The notes: generated from the sequence alone by a model not told the origin. 28,715 nucleotides of DNA from JBBCJM01 sp037190175 (GCA_037190175.1 JBBCJM010000250.1:1-28715), one strand, 5' to 3'; shown: positions 7,003 to 18,096, counted from the first letter of the stretch. Numbers and translations: made by a program.

Positions 7003-8148
7003 ATGGGACTCTCGAAGACGATCTGGACCAACCCGACCGAATACCTGCGCAACCTGGGGCCCGAGGCCCCGGTGCTGTTCTTCTGCCCCTCGGCGTTGCA
7101 GGCGCAGGCGCGCCGCTTCATCGACGGCTTCCCGGGCATGGTCACCTATGCGGTGAAGTCGAACCCCGAGGAGGCGGTGATCGAGAACCTGGTCGCCGCG
7201 GGGCTGCGCGGCTTCGACGTGGCCTCGCCCCACGAGATCCGCATGATCCGCCGCCTCGCCCCCGAGGCCGCGCTGCACTACAACAACCCCGTCCGCTCGC
7301 GCGCCGAGATCGCGGTGGGGGTCGAGAACGCGGTGAAGTCCTGGAGCGTCGATTCGGCCAGCGAGCTGGAGAAGCTGATCGAGCTGGTGCCGGCCGAGGG
7401 CTGCGAGATCTCGGTGCGCTTCAAGCTGCCGGTGGCGGGCGCGGCCTACAACTTCGGGGCCAAGTTCGGGGCCACCGCGGAACTGGCGGTGGACCTGCTG
7501 CGCCGGGTGGACGAGGCGGGCTTCATCCCCTCGCTGACCTTCCACCCCGGCACGCAATGCACCGACCCCGCGGCCTGGGAGGCCTATATCCGCAAGGCGG
7601 CCGAGATCGGCCAGGAGGCCGGGGTGACCGTGGCGCGGCTGAACGTGGGCGGGGGGTTCCCCAGCCACCGGCTCAACGGCGTGGTGCCGCAGCTGGAGGA
7701 GACCTTCGCGCTTATCGACCGGGTGGCGGACGAGGCCTTCGGCGACGACCGGCCGCTCCTGATCTGCGAGCCGGGCCGGTCGCTCTGCGGCGATGCCTTC
7801 ACGCTGGCCGCCCGGGTCAAGGCGCTGCGCGACGGGACGCATGTGTTCCTGAACGACGGCGTCTATGGCGCGATGACCGAACTGCCGCTGATCGGGATGA
7901 TCGACCGCATCACCGTGCTGACGCCCGAAGGGGTGCGGCGCGAGGGCGCCACGGTGCCGCGCATCGTCTTCGGCCCCACCTGCGACTCGGTCGACCGGCT
8001 GCCGGGCGAGATCCCGCTGCCGGGCGACATCGCCGAGGGCGACTTCGTGGTGGTGCAGGGGATGGGCGCCTATTCGACGGTCACCAACACCCGCTTCAAC
8101 GGCTTCGGCGAACTGTCGATGGCCACGGTGCTGAGCCAGAAGGTGTGA
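7003..8148 (+). CDS. PLP-dependent ornithine/lysine-type decarboxylase (fold type III)
   Basis: Predicted to decarboxylate ornithine (or lysine or another basic amino acid) to putrescine (or cadaverine), feeding polyamine synthesis. The 381-residue product has the alanine-racemase-like barrel followed by a beta-domain, the length of bacterial eukaryote-type ODCs. The PLP lysine is in YAVKSNPEE (K52). FHPGTQC, the glycine-rich phosphate-binding loop LNVGGGFPSHR, and EPGRSLCGDAF follow. GPTCDSVDRL holds the catalytic Cys (C327), matching the GPTCD of ODC rather than of diaminopimelate decarboxylases. ATG 7003 has an AAAGGG ribosome site about 10 bases upstream. It is divergent from the Lrp-type gene, with about 220 bases of control region between them. 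Substrate preference between ornithine and lysine is not settled. Confidence 0.88.
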   Translation: MGLSKTIWTNPTEYLRNLGPEAPVLFFCPSALQAQARRFIDGFPGMVTYAVKSNPEEAVIENLVAAGLRGFDVASPHEIRMIRRLAPEAALHYNNPVRSRAEIAVGVENAVKSWSVDSASELEKLIELVPAEGCEISVRFKLPVAGAAYNFGAKFGATAELAVDLLRRVDEAGFIPSLTFHPGTQCTDPAAWEAYIRKAAEIGQEAGVTVARLNVGGGFPSHRLNGVVPQLEETFALIDRVADEAFGDDRPLLICEPGRSLCGDAFTLAARVKALRDGTHVFLNDGVYGAMTELPLIGMIDRITVLTPEGVRREGATVPRIVFGPTCDSVDRLPGEIPLPGDIAEGDFVVVQGMGAYSTVTNTRFNGFGELSMATVLSQKV

Positions 8149-8164
8149 GCCGCGCTGCCCGGGC

Positions 8165-8182
8165 GCTTTCCTCGCGGAAAGC
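8165..8182 (+). terminator. Hairpin downstream of the decarboxylase
   Basis: GCTTTCC and GGAAAGC form a perfect 7-bp stem with loop TCGC, starting 16 bases after the decarboxylase stop. Only two T residues follow directly, so termination is probable but weak or factor-assisted. Confidence 0.4.
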
Positions 8183-8217
8183 TTGACGGGCGGCTCCGGC
8201 CAGGATCGGGGGCGGGC

Positions 8218-8245
8218 TGGACAGGGCCGCCCCCCTTGCTACTCT
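8218..8245 (+). promoter_or_regulatory. Possible promoter of the DUF2235 gene
   Basis: TGGACA, a 16-base spacer and TACTCT lie 44 bases upstream of the GTG start. The -35 is near consensus and the -10 is weak, as is common in this group. A GGGAGG ribosome site follows at about 8271. Confidence 0.3.
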
Positions 8246-8289
8246 GGCCCCGCGGGCACGCGCCGGGGCAGGGAGGCTGAGGCAACAGG

Positions 8290-9369
8290 GTGGTGCGGCT
8301 TCTCGACCGGCTGATCCGCCTGATCCGCCCCCCGGCCCCGCCGGAGGTGGTGGTCGAGGCGGCGGCGGCCGCGCCCCCCGGGCCGCGGCGCGGGCGGGTC
8401 GATCATATCGTCATCCTGGACGGCACCCTATCCTCGCTGGACCCCGGGCACGAGAGCAACGCGGGGCTGACCTATCTGCTGCTGGCCGAGGGCGGGCCCA
8501 AGGCGCACCGGACGGTCTATTACGAGCCCGGGCTGCAATGGCAGAACTGGGCCGACACCATCGCGGTGATGGAGGGCCGGGGCCTGGGCCGGCAGATCCG
8601 GCGCGCCTACGGGTGGCTGGCCAGCCACTACCGCCCCGGGGACCGCATCTGGCTGTTCGGCTATTCCCGCGGGGCCTTCGCGGTGCGCTCGCTGGCCGGC
8701 GTGATCGACCGGGTGGGGCTGGTGCGGCAGGAGGAGGCGACCGAGCGGCAGATCCGCCTGGCCTGGCGCCACTACCGCACCGACCCCGACCGCCCGGCGG
8801 CGCGCGCCTTCGCCGCGGCCTTCTGCCACCCCGAGGCGCCGGTCGAGCTGGTCGGGGTCTGGGATACGGTGAAGGCGCTGGGGCTGCGGCTGCCGCTTCT
8901 GTGGATGCTGACCGAGGGGCGCAACAATTTCCACAACCACCAGCTGGGCCGCTCGATCCGCCACGGCTTCCACGCGCTGGCCCTGAACGAGACGCGCGAG
9001 GTCTTCGCCCCCATCCTGTGGGACTGCCCGCCGGAGTGGGAGGGCAACGTGGAACAGGTCTGGTTCCGCGGCGCGCATGGCGACGTGGGCGGGCAGGTGG
9101 GCGGCTTCGCCCCCGCCCGGCCGCTGGGCAACATCCCCCTGGCCTGGATGCTGGACCGGGCCGAGACCGTGGGCCTCGCGCTGCCCGAGGGCTGGCGCGA
9201 CCGCTTCCCCGGCGATCCGGCCGCGCCCATGGTGGGCACCTGGCGCGGCTGGGGCAGCGCCTTCCTGCTGCGCCGCCGCCGCGTGGTGGGGCGCGACCGC
9301 TCGGAACGGGTGCATCCGTCGGTGCCCCCGGGGCTGGCGCCGGATCTCTCGCAGCGGGCGGAGGGCTGA
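8290..9369 (+). CDS. DUF2235 alpha/beta-hydrolase (Tle1-like lipase fold)
   Basis: A 359-residue protein of the DUF2235 family, whose characterised relatives include type VI secretion phospholipases (Tle1). An Ala/Pro-rich N-terminal 35 residues precede the domain, which opens at HIVILDGTLSS. The nucleophile elbow GYSRGAF has Ser126. The likely acid is D192 in GVWDTVKALG. The likely base is H263 in WFRGAHGDVGG, a hallmark of the family, so the triad is intact. No signal peptide or convincing transmembrane helix is seen, and no VgrG, PAAR or other type VI gene is nearby, so a secreted-toxin role is not supported here. Start is GTG 8290 or the next codon GTG 8293, both after GGGAGG. Its substrate is unknown. 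Confidence 0.85.
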   Translation: MVRLLDRLIRLIRPPAPPEVVVEAAAAAPPGPRRGRVDHIVILDGTLSSLDPGHESNAGLTYLLLAEGGPKAHRTVYYEPGLQWQNWADTIAVMEGRGLGRQIRRAYGWLASHYRPGDRIWLFGYSRGAFAVRSLAGVIDRVGLVRQEEATERQIRLAWRHYRTDPDRPAARAFAAAFCHPEAPVELVGVWDTVKALGLRLPLLWMLTEGRNNFHNHQLGRSIRHGFHALALNETREVFAPILWDCPPEWEGNVEQVWFRGAHGDVGGQVGGFAPARPLGNIPLAWMLDRAETVGLALPEGWRDRFPGDPAAPMVGTWRGWGSAFLLRRRRVVGRDRSERVHPSVPPGLAPDLSQRAEG

Positions 9370-9374
9370 CCGAG

Positions 9375-9396
9375 GCGGAATTCGCCCGAATTCCGC
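9375..9396. repeat. 22-bp near-perfect palindrome after the DUF2235 gene
   Basis: GCGGAATTCG (9375-9384) and CGAATTCCGC (9387-9396) are exact reverse complements with only two bases (CC) between them. It begins 5 bases after the DUF2235 stop and lies 57 bases before argS. It may act as a terminator or RNA-processing hairpin. Arm length and loop size match two of the three hairpins at the right end of the window. Confidence 0.6.
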
Positions 9397-9453
9397 GGCA
9401 TTGACCCCGGAGCGGCCCTCTGGCAAGCCACATCGCCAGACGGGGGACCCAAG

Positions 9454-11178
<1,725 letters not shown>

Positions 11179-11276
11179 CCACAAGGCGCAGCCTTTGCGG
11201 GCCGGGCAGGCAAGCAAAGAGCGACCGGCGGCCGGGGAAACCCGGGCCACCCGACCGGGGCGCCAAGGGGCAGAGC

Positions 11277-12224
11277 ATGGCTGATGTGGATTTCGACCGT
11301 TTCGGCGCGGGGGATTTCGATCCCCCCGGGCGCGTGCAGCGGATGGTCAATATGGGCGCGGCGGTGCTGTCGGTGGGGCTGGTGGTCGGCATGGGCCTCT
11401 GGGGCTATCGCCTCGCCGTGCGCGACGTGGCGGGCGTGCCGGTGGTGCGCGCGCTGGCCGGGCCGATGCGGGTGGCGCCCGACAATCCCGGCGGCAATAC
11501 CACGGCGCATCAGGGCCTGGCGGTGAACGAGGTGGCGGCCGAGGGCGCCGCCGCCGGCCCGGCCGAGCGGCTGGTGCTGGCCCCGCCGCCCGTCGACCTG
11601 GCCGAGGAGGATGCCGCCGGGCTGACGGCAGGGCCGGCCGCGCCGGTCTCGGCCCGCGATCCGGGCACCATGGCGATGGCGCTGCCGGAATATCCGCCCG
11701 AGCCCGCGCAGACGCAGGAGGATGCGATCGCCGCGGCGGTGGCCGCCGCCATGGCCGAGGATTTCGGGATCACCGGCACCACGCCCTTGGCCGGCTCGCT
11801 GGACGCCGAGGCCGAGCCCACGCTGCGGCTGGCCGCCTCGATGCCGCAGGGCGCCTTCGCCTCGGCGGTGCGGCCGCGCCCGCGGCCGGGGTCGGCCGCC
11901 GTCGCGGCGGGAGCCCTGGCGCCCACGCCCGCCGCGCTGGCGGTGGTGGAGGTCGATGCGGGCTCGCTGGAGACCGGCTCGCGGCTGGTGCAGCTGGGCG
12001 CCTTCGAGACGCAGGACCTCGCGCGCGCCGAATGGGACCGGGTGGTCGGCCGCTTCGGCGAGCTGATGGCCGGCAAGGCCCGGGTGTTGCAGGAGGCGCA
12101 GTCGGGCGGCCGCGCCTTCTGGCGGCTGCGCGCGCAGGGGTTCGAGACCGAGGCCGACGCCCGCCGCTTCTGCGCCGCGCTGCTGGCCGAGCAGACCTCC
12201 TGCATCCCCGTCACCCTGCGCTGA
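11277..12224 (+). CDS. Membrane-anchored SPOR-domain protein
   Basis: A 315-residue single-pass inner-membrane protein. It has a short cytoplasmic N-terminus, one transmembrane helix (about residues 22-45, MGAAVLSVGLVVGMGLWGY), a long Ala/Pro/Glu-rich periplasmic stretch of low complexity (about 60-235), and a C-terminal SPOR domain (about 238-315). The SPOR domain is recognised from SRLVQLGAFETQDLARAEWDRV and FWRLRAQGFETEADARRFCAAL. SPOR domains bind denuded peptidoglycan at division sites. ATG 11277 follows AAGGGG. Its neighbour nagZ starts 4 bases after its stop, so the two are likely co-translated, linking it to cell-wall turnover. Confidence 0.88.
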   Translation: MADVDFDRFGAGDFDPPGRVQRMVNMGAAVLSVGLVVGMGLWGYRLAVRDVAGVPVVRALAGPMRVAPDNPGGNTTAHQGLAVNEVAAEGAAAGPAERLVLAPPPVDLAEEDAAGLTAGPAAPVSARDPGTMAMALPEYPPEPAQTQEDAIAAAVAAAMAEDFGITGTTPLAGSLDAEAEPTLRLAASMPQGAFASAVRPRPRPGSAAVAAGALAPTPAALAVVEVDAGSLETGSRLVQLGAFETQDLARAEWDRVVGRFGELMAGKARVLQEAQSGGRAFWRLRAQGFETEADARRFCAALLAEQTSCIPVTLR

Positions 12225-12228
12225 TGGC

Positions 12229-13233
12229 ATGGCGGGCGCCACGATCCTGGGCTGCGCCGACACGGCGCTGGGGGCAGGGGAGGCCGCGTTCTTCCGGCAG
12301 GCCGACCCCTGGGGCTTCATCCTCTTCGCCCGCAACGTGGAAAGCCCGGCGCAGCTGCGCCGGCTGACCGGGGATCTGCGCGCCGCGGTGGGGCGCGATG
12401 CGCCGGTCTTCGTGGATCAGGAGGGCGGGCGGGTGCAGCGGCTGCGCGCGCCGCAATGGCGGGAATGGCGCCCGCCGCTGGTGCAGGCGCGGGCGGCCGG
12501 CCCCTTGGCGGCGCGGGCCTTCTGGCTGCGCGCGCGGCTCATCGCGCATGAGTTGCGCGCCAGCGGCATCGACGGCAACTGCGCGCCCTGCCTGGACCTG
12601 GCCATGCCCCAGACCCATCCCTTCCTGCGCAACCGCTGCCTGGGCGAGACGGCCGAGGCCGTGGCGGCGAACGGCCGGGCCTGGGTGGAGGGGCATCTGG
12701 CCGGCGGCGTGCTGCCGGTCGTCAAGCACATCCCCGGCCACGGGCGCGCCACCCTGGACAGCCACCACGCGCTGCCCCATACGCCCGCGCCCTTGACCGA
12801 ACTGACCGCGCAGGACTTCGCCCCCTTCGCAGCACTTGCCGAGGCGCCGCTGGCGATGACCGCGCATGTGGTGTTCGAGGCGGTGGACCCTGCGCCTGCC
12901 ACTACCTCCTCCGCCATCATCGGGCTGATCCGCCACCGGATCGGCTTCCGCGGCCTCTTGATGACCGACGACATCTCGATGAACGCGCTCTCCGGTTCCG
13001 TGGGGCAGCGGGCGGCGGCGGCGCTCGCAGCCGGCTGCGACGTGATCCTGCATTGCAACGGCAAGCCGGCCGAGATGGAGGAGGCGGTCGCCGCCGCCGG
13101 CCGCCTGTCCGCCCCGGCAACCGCCCGGGCCGACCGCGCGCTTGCCGCCCGCTGCCTGCCCGATCCGGTTGACATCGCCGCCTGCGAGGCCGAACTTCGC
13201 CTTCTCACGGGCGGAGCGGCCTATGCCGGATGA
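12229..13233 (+). CDS. nagZ: Beta-N-acetylhexosaminidase, GH3 family
   Basis: NagZ removes N-acetylglucosamine from anhydro-muropeptides in the cytosol during peptidoglycan recycling. The 334-residue product has the size of one-domain NagZ enzymes. It shows the GH3 barrel with FILFARNVES near the N-terminus and VFVDQEGGRVQRL. The diagnostic KHIPGHGRATLDSHHALP (K166 to about P183) provides the catalytic His loop. MTDDISMNAL carries the nucleophile Asp (the pair at 247-248). No signal peptide is present, as expected. It starts 4 bases after the SPOR gene and overlaps scpA by 11 bases, so it sits within a tightly packed operon. Confidence 0.95.
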   Translation: MAGATILGCADTALGAGEAAFFRQADPWGFILFARNVESPAQLRRLTGDLRAAVGRDAPVFVDQEGGRVQRLRAPQWREWRPPLVQARAAGPLAARAFWLRARLIAHELRASGIDGNCAPCLDLAMPQTHPFLRNRCLGETAEAVAANGRAWVEGHLAGGVLPVVKHIPGHGRATLDSHHALPHTPAPLTELTAQDFAPFAALAEAPLAMTAHVVFEAVDPAPATTSSAIIGLIRHRIGFRGLLMTDDISMNALSGSVGQRAAAALAAGCDVILHCNGKPAEMEEAVAAAGRLSAPATARADRALAARCLPDPVDIAACEAELRLLTGGAAYAG

Positions 13234-13999
13234 CTGGGACGAGACGGGCACGCCCGCGCGGGTGGCGGACGAGACGCTGATCGTCGACGTGGACGGGTTC
13301 GAGGGGCCGCTCGACCTGCTGCTCACCCTCTCGCGCAGCCAGAAGGTGGACCTGCGACGGATTTCCGTGCTGCAACTGGCCGAGCAGTATCTGGCCTTCG
13401 TGGAACAGGCGCGCGCCGTGCGGCTGGAACTCGCCGCCGACTATCTGGTGATGGCGGCCTGGCTGGCCTACCTGAAATCCCGCCTGCTGCTGCCGCCCGA
13501 CCCCGAGGCCGAGGGGCCTTCGGCCGAGGAACTGGCGGCCCACCTGGCCTTCCAGTTGCAACGGCTGGAGGCGATGCGCGAGGCCGCGGCCCGGCTGATG
13601 GCGCGCGACCGGCTGGGGCGCGACATCTTCGCCCGCGGCGCGCCCGAGGCGGTGGAGGGCAAGCGCGCCATCCGCTGGACCGCCACGCTCTACGACCTGA
13701 TGCGCGCCTATGCCCGGCTGCGCACCAAGGACGAATTCCGCCCCTATGCGATGGACCGCGATCACGTCTACACCATGGAACAGGCGCTGGAACGGCTGCG
13801 CGGGCTGATCGGCCATGTCGGGCAATGGTCGGATCTGGCCTCCTTCCTGCCGCCGGGCTGGGGCGGGCATCCGATGCGCCGCCGCTCGGCCACCGCCTCG
13901 TCCTTCGCCGCGGTGCTGGAACTGGCCAAGCGCGGCCAGATCGAGCTGAAGCAGGGCGAGACCTTCGCCCCCCTGATGATCCGCCGGCGCGAGACATGA
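13223..13999 (+). CDS. scpA: Segregation and condensation protein A
   Basis: ScpA is the kleisin that bridges the SMC heads in the Smc-ScpAB condensin. The 258-residue product has the kleisin N-terminus VDVDGFEGPLDLLLTLSRSQKVDL and the long helical segment LAEQYLAFVEQARAVRLELAADYLVMAAWLAYLKSR in pieces across residues 50-90. The C-terminal winged helix ends with FAAVLELAKRGQIELKQGETFAPL. ATG 13223 lies inside the end of nagZ, with GGCGGAG just upstream. Its TGA overlaps the scpB ATG, a signature of translational coupling between two proteins of one complex. Confidence 0.95.
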   Translation: MPDDWDETGTPARVADETLIVDVDGFEGPLDLLLTLSRSQKVDLRRISVLQLAEQYLAFVEQARAVRLELAADYLVMAAWLAYLKSRLLLPPDPEAEGPSAEELAAHLAFQLQRLEAMREAAARLMARDRLGRDIFARGAPEAVEGKRAIRWTATLYDLMRAYARLRTKDEFRPYAMDRDHVYTMEQALERLRGLIGHVGQWSDLASFLPPGWGGHPMRRRSATASSFAAVLELAKRGQIELKQGETFAPLMIRRRET

Positions 14000-14637
14000 G
14001 CGAGCAGGAACCCGGCCTGTTCCCCCTGCCGCCGCTGGCCGAGCAGGAGCGGATGGTGGAGGCGATGCTCTTCGCCAGCGCCGAGCCCCTGACCGTGGCC
14101 GAGATGGCGGCGCGGATGCCGCATGGCTGCGACCCCGCCGAGGCGCTGGTGGGCCTGCGCCGCCGCTATGAGGGGCGGGGGGTGCAGGTGGTGCGGGTGG
14201 GCGAGGCCTGGGCCTTCCGCACCGCGCCCGACCTGGGCCACCTGATGCGCAAGGAGGTGGTGGAGACGCGCAAGCTCTCCCGCGCCGCCATCGAGACGCT
14301 GGCCATCGTCGCCTATCACCAGCCGGTGACCCGGGCCGAGATCGAGGAGATCCGGGGGGTGGCCTTGAGCCGCGGCACGCTGGACCAGTTGCTGGAACTC
14401 GACTGGGTGCGGCTGGGGCGGCGGCGGATGACCCCGGGCCGGCCGGTGACCTTCGTCACCACCGAGACCTTCCTCGATCATTTCGGGCTGGAGACCGCCC
14501 GCGACCTGCCCGGGCTGTCCGACCTGCGCGCCGCGGGCCTGCTGGACCCCCGGCCGCTGCCGCCCGGGATGGGCGGGGCCGAGGAGGGCGAGGAGGCCGA
14601 GGGGCTTGCGGGCCAGAGCGAGTTGTTCGAGGATTGA
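13996..14637 (+). CDS. scpB: Segregation and condensation protein B
   Basis: ScpB dimerises through winged-helix domains and binds ScpA in the Smc-ScpAB condensin. The 213-residue product carries MVEAMLFASAEPLTVAEMA near its start. The strongly conserved LSRAAIETLAIVAYHQPVTR, IEEIRGV and RGTLDQLLELDWVRLGRRR mark the second winged helix. The last 40 residues are acidic and Gly-rich. The ATG overlaps the scpA stop (ATGA). The frame extends upstream, but homologous sequence begins here. In many relatives tat genes follow scpB; here a small basic protein and then a convergent pair follow instead. Confidence 0.94.
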   Translation: MSEQEPGLFPLPPLAEQERMVEAMLFASAEPLTVAEMAARMPHGCDPAEALVGLRRRYEGRGVQVVRVGEAWAFRTAPDLGHLMRKEVVETRKLSRAAIETLAIVAYHQPVTRAEIEEIRGVALSRGTLDQLLELDWVRLGRRRMTPGRPVTFVTTETFLDHFGLETARDLPGLSDLRAAGLLDPRPLPPGMGGAEEGEEAEGLAGQSELFED

Positions 14638-14651
14638 GCGGGGAGGACGCG

Positions 14652-14828
14652 ATGAACCTGGGCCGGATCCTGAACATGATCGTCAACCGCCTGCTGCGGC
14701 GGGGGATCAGGGCCATGTCCAAGCCCGCGCCAAAGGGCACGCCCGCCGCCGCACAGGAACGCACCGCCCGCGACGCGGCCAAGCGCGCCCGTCAGGCCGC
14801 GCGGATCACCCGGCGGCTACAGAAGTAG
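14652..14828 (+). CDS. Small basic protein of unknown function
   Basis: A 58-residue, strongly basic product beginning MNLGRILNMIVNRLLRRG and ending RITRRLQK. The N-terminal third could form an amphipathic helix. The middle is Ala/Pro-rich and the C-terminal half is mostly Lys/Arg/Ala helix. ATG 14652 is preceded by GGGGAGGA, a good ribosome site, 14 bases after scpB, so it is probably translated with scpB. From memory, similar short proteins beginning MN-GRILNM follow scpB in other Rhodobacteraceae, but no function is known to me. Its stop codon directly abuts the stop of grxD on the other strand. Confidence 0.7.
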   Translation: MNLGRILNMIVNRLLRRGIRAMSKPAPKGTPAAAQERTARDAAKRARQAARITRRLQK

Positions 14829-15188
14829 CTATTCGTTGGCCTTGCGGATCTCGTCGGCCCGCGCCTTGTCATAGGCCACGCCCTTCTGGTCGAAGAGCGC
14901 GTCCAGCTCGCCCGAGAGCGTCATCTCGGTCACGATGTCGCAGCCGCCCACGAACTCGCCCTTCACGTAGAGCTGCGGGATGGTGGGCCAGTCGGAGAAC
15001 TCCTTGATCCCCTGGCGGATCTCGGCATCGGCCAGCACGTTCACGTCGGTGAAGTCCACCCCCATGTAGTTCAGCACCCCGGCCACGCGCGAGGAGAAGC
15101 CGCACTGCGGCATCATCTTGGTGCCCTTCATGTAGAGCACCACGTCGTGGGTCTGGATCGTCTCGCGGATCTGGTCCTGCGCGGTCAT
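14829..15188 (-). CDS. grxD: Monothiol glutaredoxin Grx4 (CGFS type)
   Basis: A cytosolic monothiol glutaredoxin that binds a [2Fe-2S] cluster with glutathione and delivers it or senses iron status together with BolA. The 119-residue product has the CGFS active site at 29-32 (MMPQCGFSSR). The glutathione-binding features are KGTK near 21-24, WPTIPQLYVKGEFVGG and GGCDI. The start is preceded by AAGGGGA on the minus strand. bolA lies 25 bases upstream on the same strand, so bolA-grxD form an operon encoding the two halves of a known heterodimer. Confidence 0.95.
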   Translation of the reverse strand: MTAQDQIRETIQTHDVVLYMKGTKMMPQCGFSSRVAGVLNYMGVDFTDVNVLADAEIRQGIKEFSDWPTIPQLYVKGEFVGGCDIVTEMTLSGELDALFDQKGVAYDKARADEIRKANE

Positions 15189-15213
15189 CTTGGGTCCCCT
15201 TCGGAGGCGGCGG

Positions 15214-15450
15214 TCAATCCGGCGCCTTGGTCGTCAGCGCGAGCGCGTGCAGATCGCCGTTCGCGCCATCCATCTTGCCCTTCAGCGCCGCATAGACGGC
15301 GCGCTGCTGCTGCACGCGGTTCAGGCCGCGAAAGCTCTCGTCGATCACCTCGGCGGCGAAATGCGCGCCATCGTCGCCCTCGACCCGGATCCGGGCCTGC
15401 GGAAAGGCCGCGCGCAGCAGGTTCTCGATGTCGCGGGCTTCCATGGGCAT
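15214..15450 (-). CDS. BolA-family protein
   Basis: A 78-residue BolA/IbaG-like protein with the class II KH-like fold. It opens MPMEARDIENLLRAAFPQ, carries VEGDDGAHFAAEVIDESFRGLNRVQQQRAVYAAL, and has the conserved His late in the chain (NGDLHALAL), a cluster ligand when paired with Grx4. The start at 15450 follows AAGGAGA at good spacing; an internal ATG two codons later is possible. It precedes grxD, its expected partner. The short length is closer to IbaG/BolA2 than to E. coli BolA. Confidence 0.9.
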   Translation of the reverse strand: MPMEARDIENLLRAAFPQARIRVEGDDGAHFAAEVIDESFRGLNRVQQQRAVYAALKGKMDGANGDLHALALTTKAPD

Positions 15451-15510
15451 GGGCGTCTCCTTCGTTCAGGGGAATCTAGGCGCGCCCGGGCGGGGGTGCA
15501 AGCGGCAGAC

Positions 15511-15560
15511 GCCGGGGGCTTCGCGCCCCCGGACCCCCGCGGGATATTTATGGACAGAAG
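15511..15560. repeat. Hairpin repeat between bolA and purL
   Basis: CCGGGGGC (15512-15519) and GCCCCCGG (15525-15532) pair perfectly around TTCGC. They are followed by ACCCCCGCGGG, then ATATTTATGG and a purine-rich tail. I recall this combination (GC hairpin, GGACCCCC, short AT stretch) as a frequent intergenic element in Rhodobacteraceae. It lies downstream of purL and upstream of bolA on the minus strand, where it could end purL transcription. Confidence 0.55.
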
Positions 15561-15605
15561 AAGGCGGGAGGGGGCAATTTGAATCAAGCTGTCCTCTGTC
15601 TCGCG

Positions 15606-17765
<2,160 letters not shown>

Positions 17766-17900
17766 GAGCTGCCCCCGCGCTTTGCGCGCCTCTTAGCCCA
17801 GCCGGGCGCGCGGCGGAAGAGATGCGGCGTTGCAGCAATGCCCATGCAGCAGGCAACCCTGCCTCGCGCGGCGGCAAGGGCGAGGAAATCCGCGCCCGGG

Positions 17901-17930
17901 AAAAAAAAGAGGCCGAGCAGAAGCTCGGCC
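17901..17930 (-). terminator. Intrinsic terminator of the candidate small RNA
   Basis: The plus-strand bases 17911-17918 (GGCCGAGC) and 17923-17930 (GCTCGGCC) are exact complements with a 4-base loop. Eight A at 17901-17908 give a U8 tract on the minus transcript. It is the clearest Rho-independent terminator in the window. Confidence 0.85.
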
Positions 17931-17983
17931 CAAGTCCAACAGGGAGGTATGAGGGCGGAAGAGAAACTCAATCCCGCCCTCGC
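17901..17983 (-). ncRNA. Candidate small RNA (or purL leader attenuator), about 80 nt
   Basis: On the minus strand, a predicted start near 17982 runs directly into a hairpin with an 8-bp stem (GAGGGCGG pairing with CCGCCCTC, 17981-17974 with 17958-17951). An unpaired stretch ATACCTCCCTGTTGGACTT then carries CCTCCC, complementary to ribosome-binding purines. A perfect 8-bp terminator hairpin (GGCCGAGC / GCTCGGCC, loop TTCT) and eight T complete it. A -35/-10 pair with 17-bp spacing sits just upstream. The unit lies between the LysR gene and purL, all on the minus strand. It could be a free trans-acting RNA or a transcription attenuator for purL. I do not recognise its family with certainty. 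Confidence 0.6.
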
Positions 17984-17988
17984 CGCTG

Positions 17989-18017
17989 GAGATAGGCGCG
18001 GGGGCGTTCCGGTGCAA
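17989..18017 (-). promoter_or_regulatory. Promoter for the candidate small RNA
   Basis: Read on the minus strand, TTGCAC (18017-18012) is followed by 17 bases and TATCTC (17994-17989). This predicts transcription from about 17982, precisely at the foot of the first RNA hairpin. Confidence 0.45.
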
Positions 18018-18075
18018 GCGCGCGGTCGTCCCGTCAGGGGCATGGCCGCTATGCGCTGGGATCATGGCTGTGTGC

Positions 18076-18096
18076 GGCCGGTATACGGGTCCGGCC
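18076..18096 (-). terminator. Hairpin at the end of the LysR gene
   Basis: GGCCGG (18076-18081) and CCGGCC (18091-18096) form a 6-bp stem with a 9-base loop, starting within the LysR stop codon. No T-run follows, so it may be a weak terminator or 3'-end stabiliser that separates the LysR transcript from the downstream small RNA unit. Confidence 0.4.

Noticed and set aside
11232..11245. CCGGG-GAAA-CCCGG hairpin with a GNRA loop in the argS-SPOR gap
   Set aside because: A 5-bp GC stem is expected often at this base composition, and there is no T-run or other supporting context.
17950..18060. Plus-strand start with GGGAGG before ATG 17949 leading into a long frame
   Set aside because: The frame runs antisense through the LysR gene with shadow-like composition, and the GGGAGG is the complement of the small RNA's CCTCCC.
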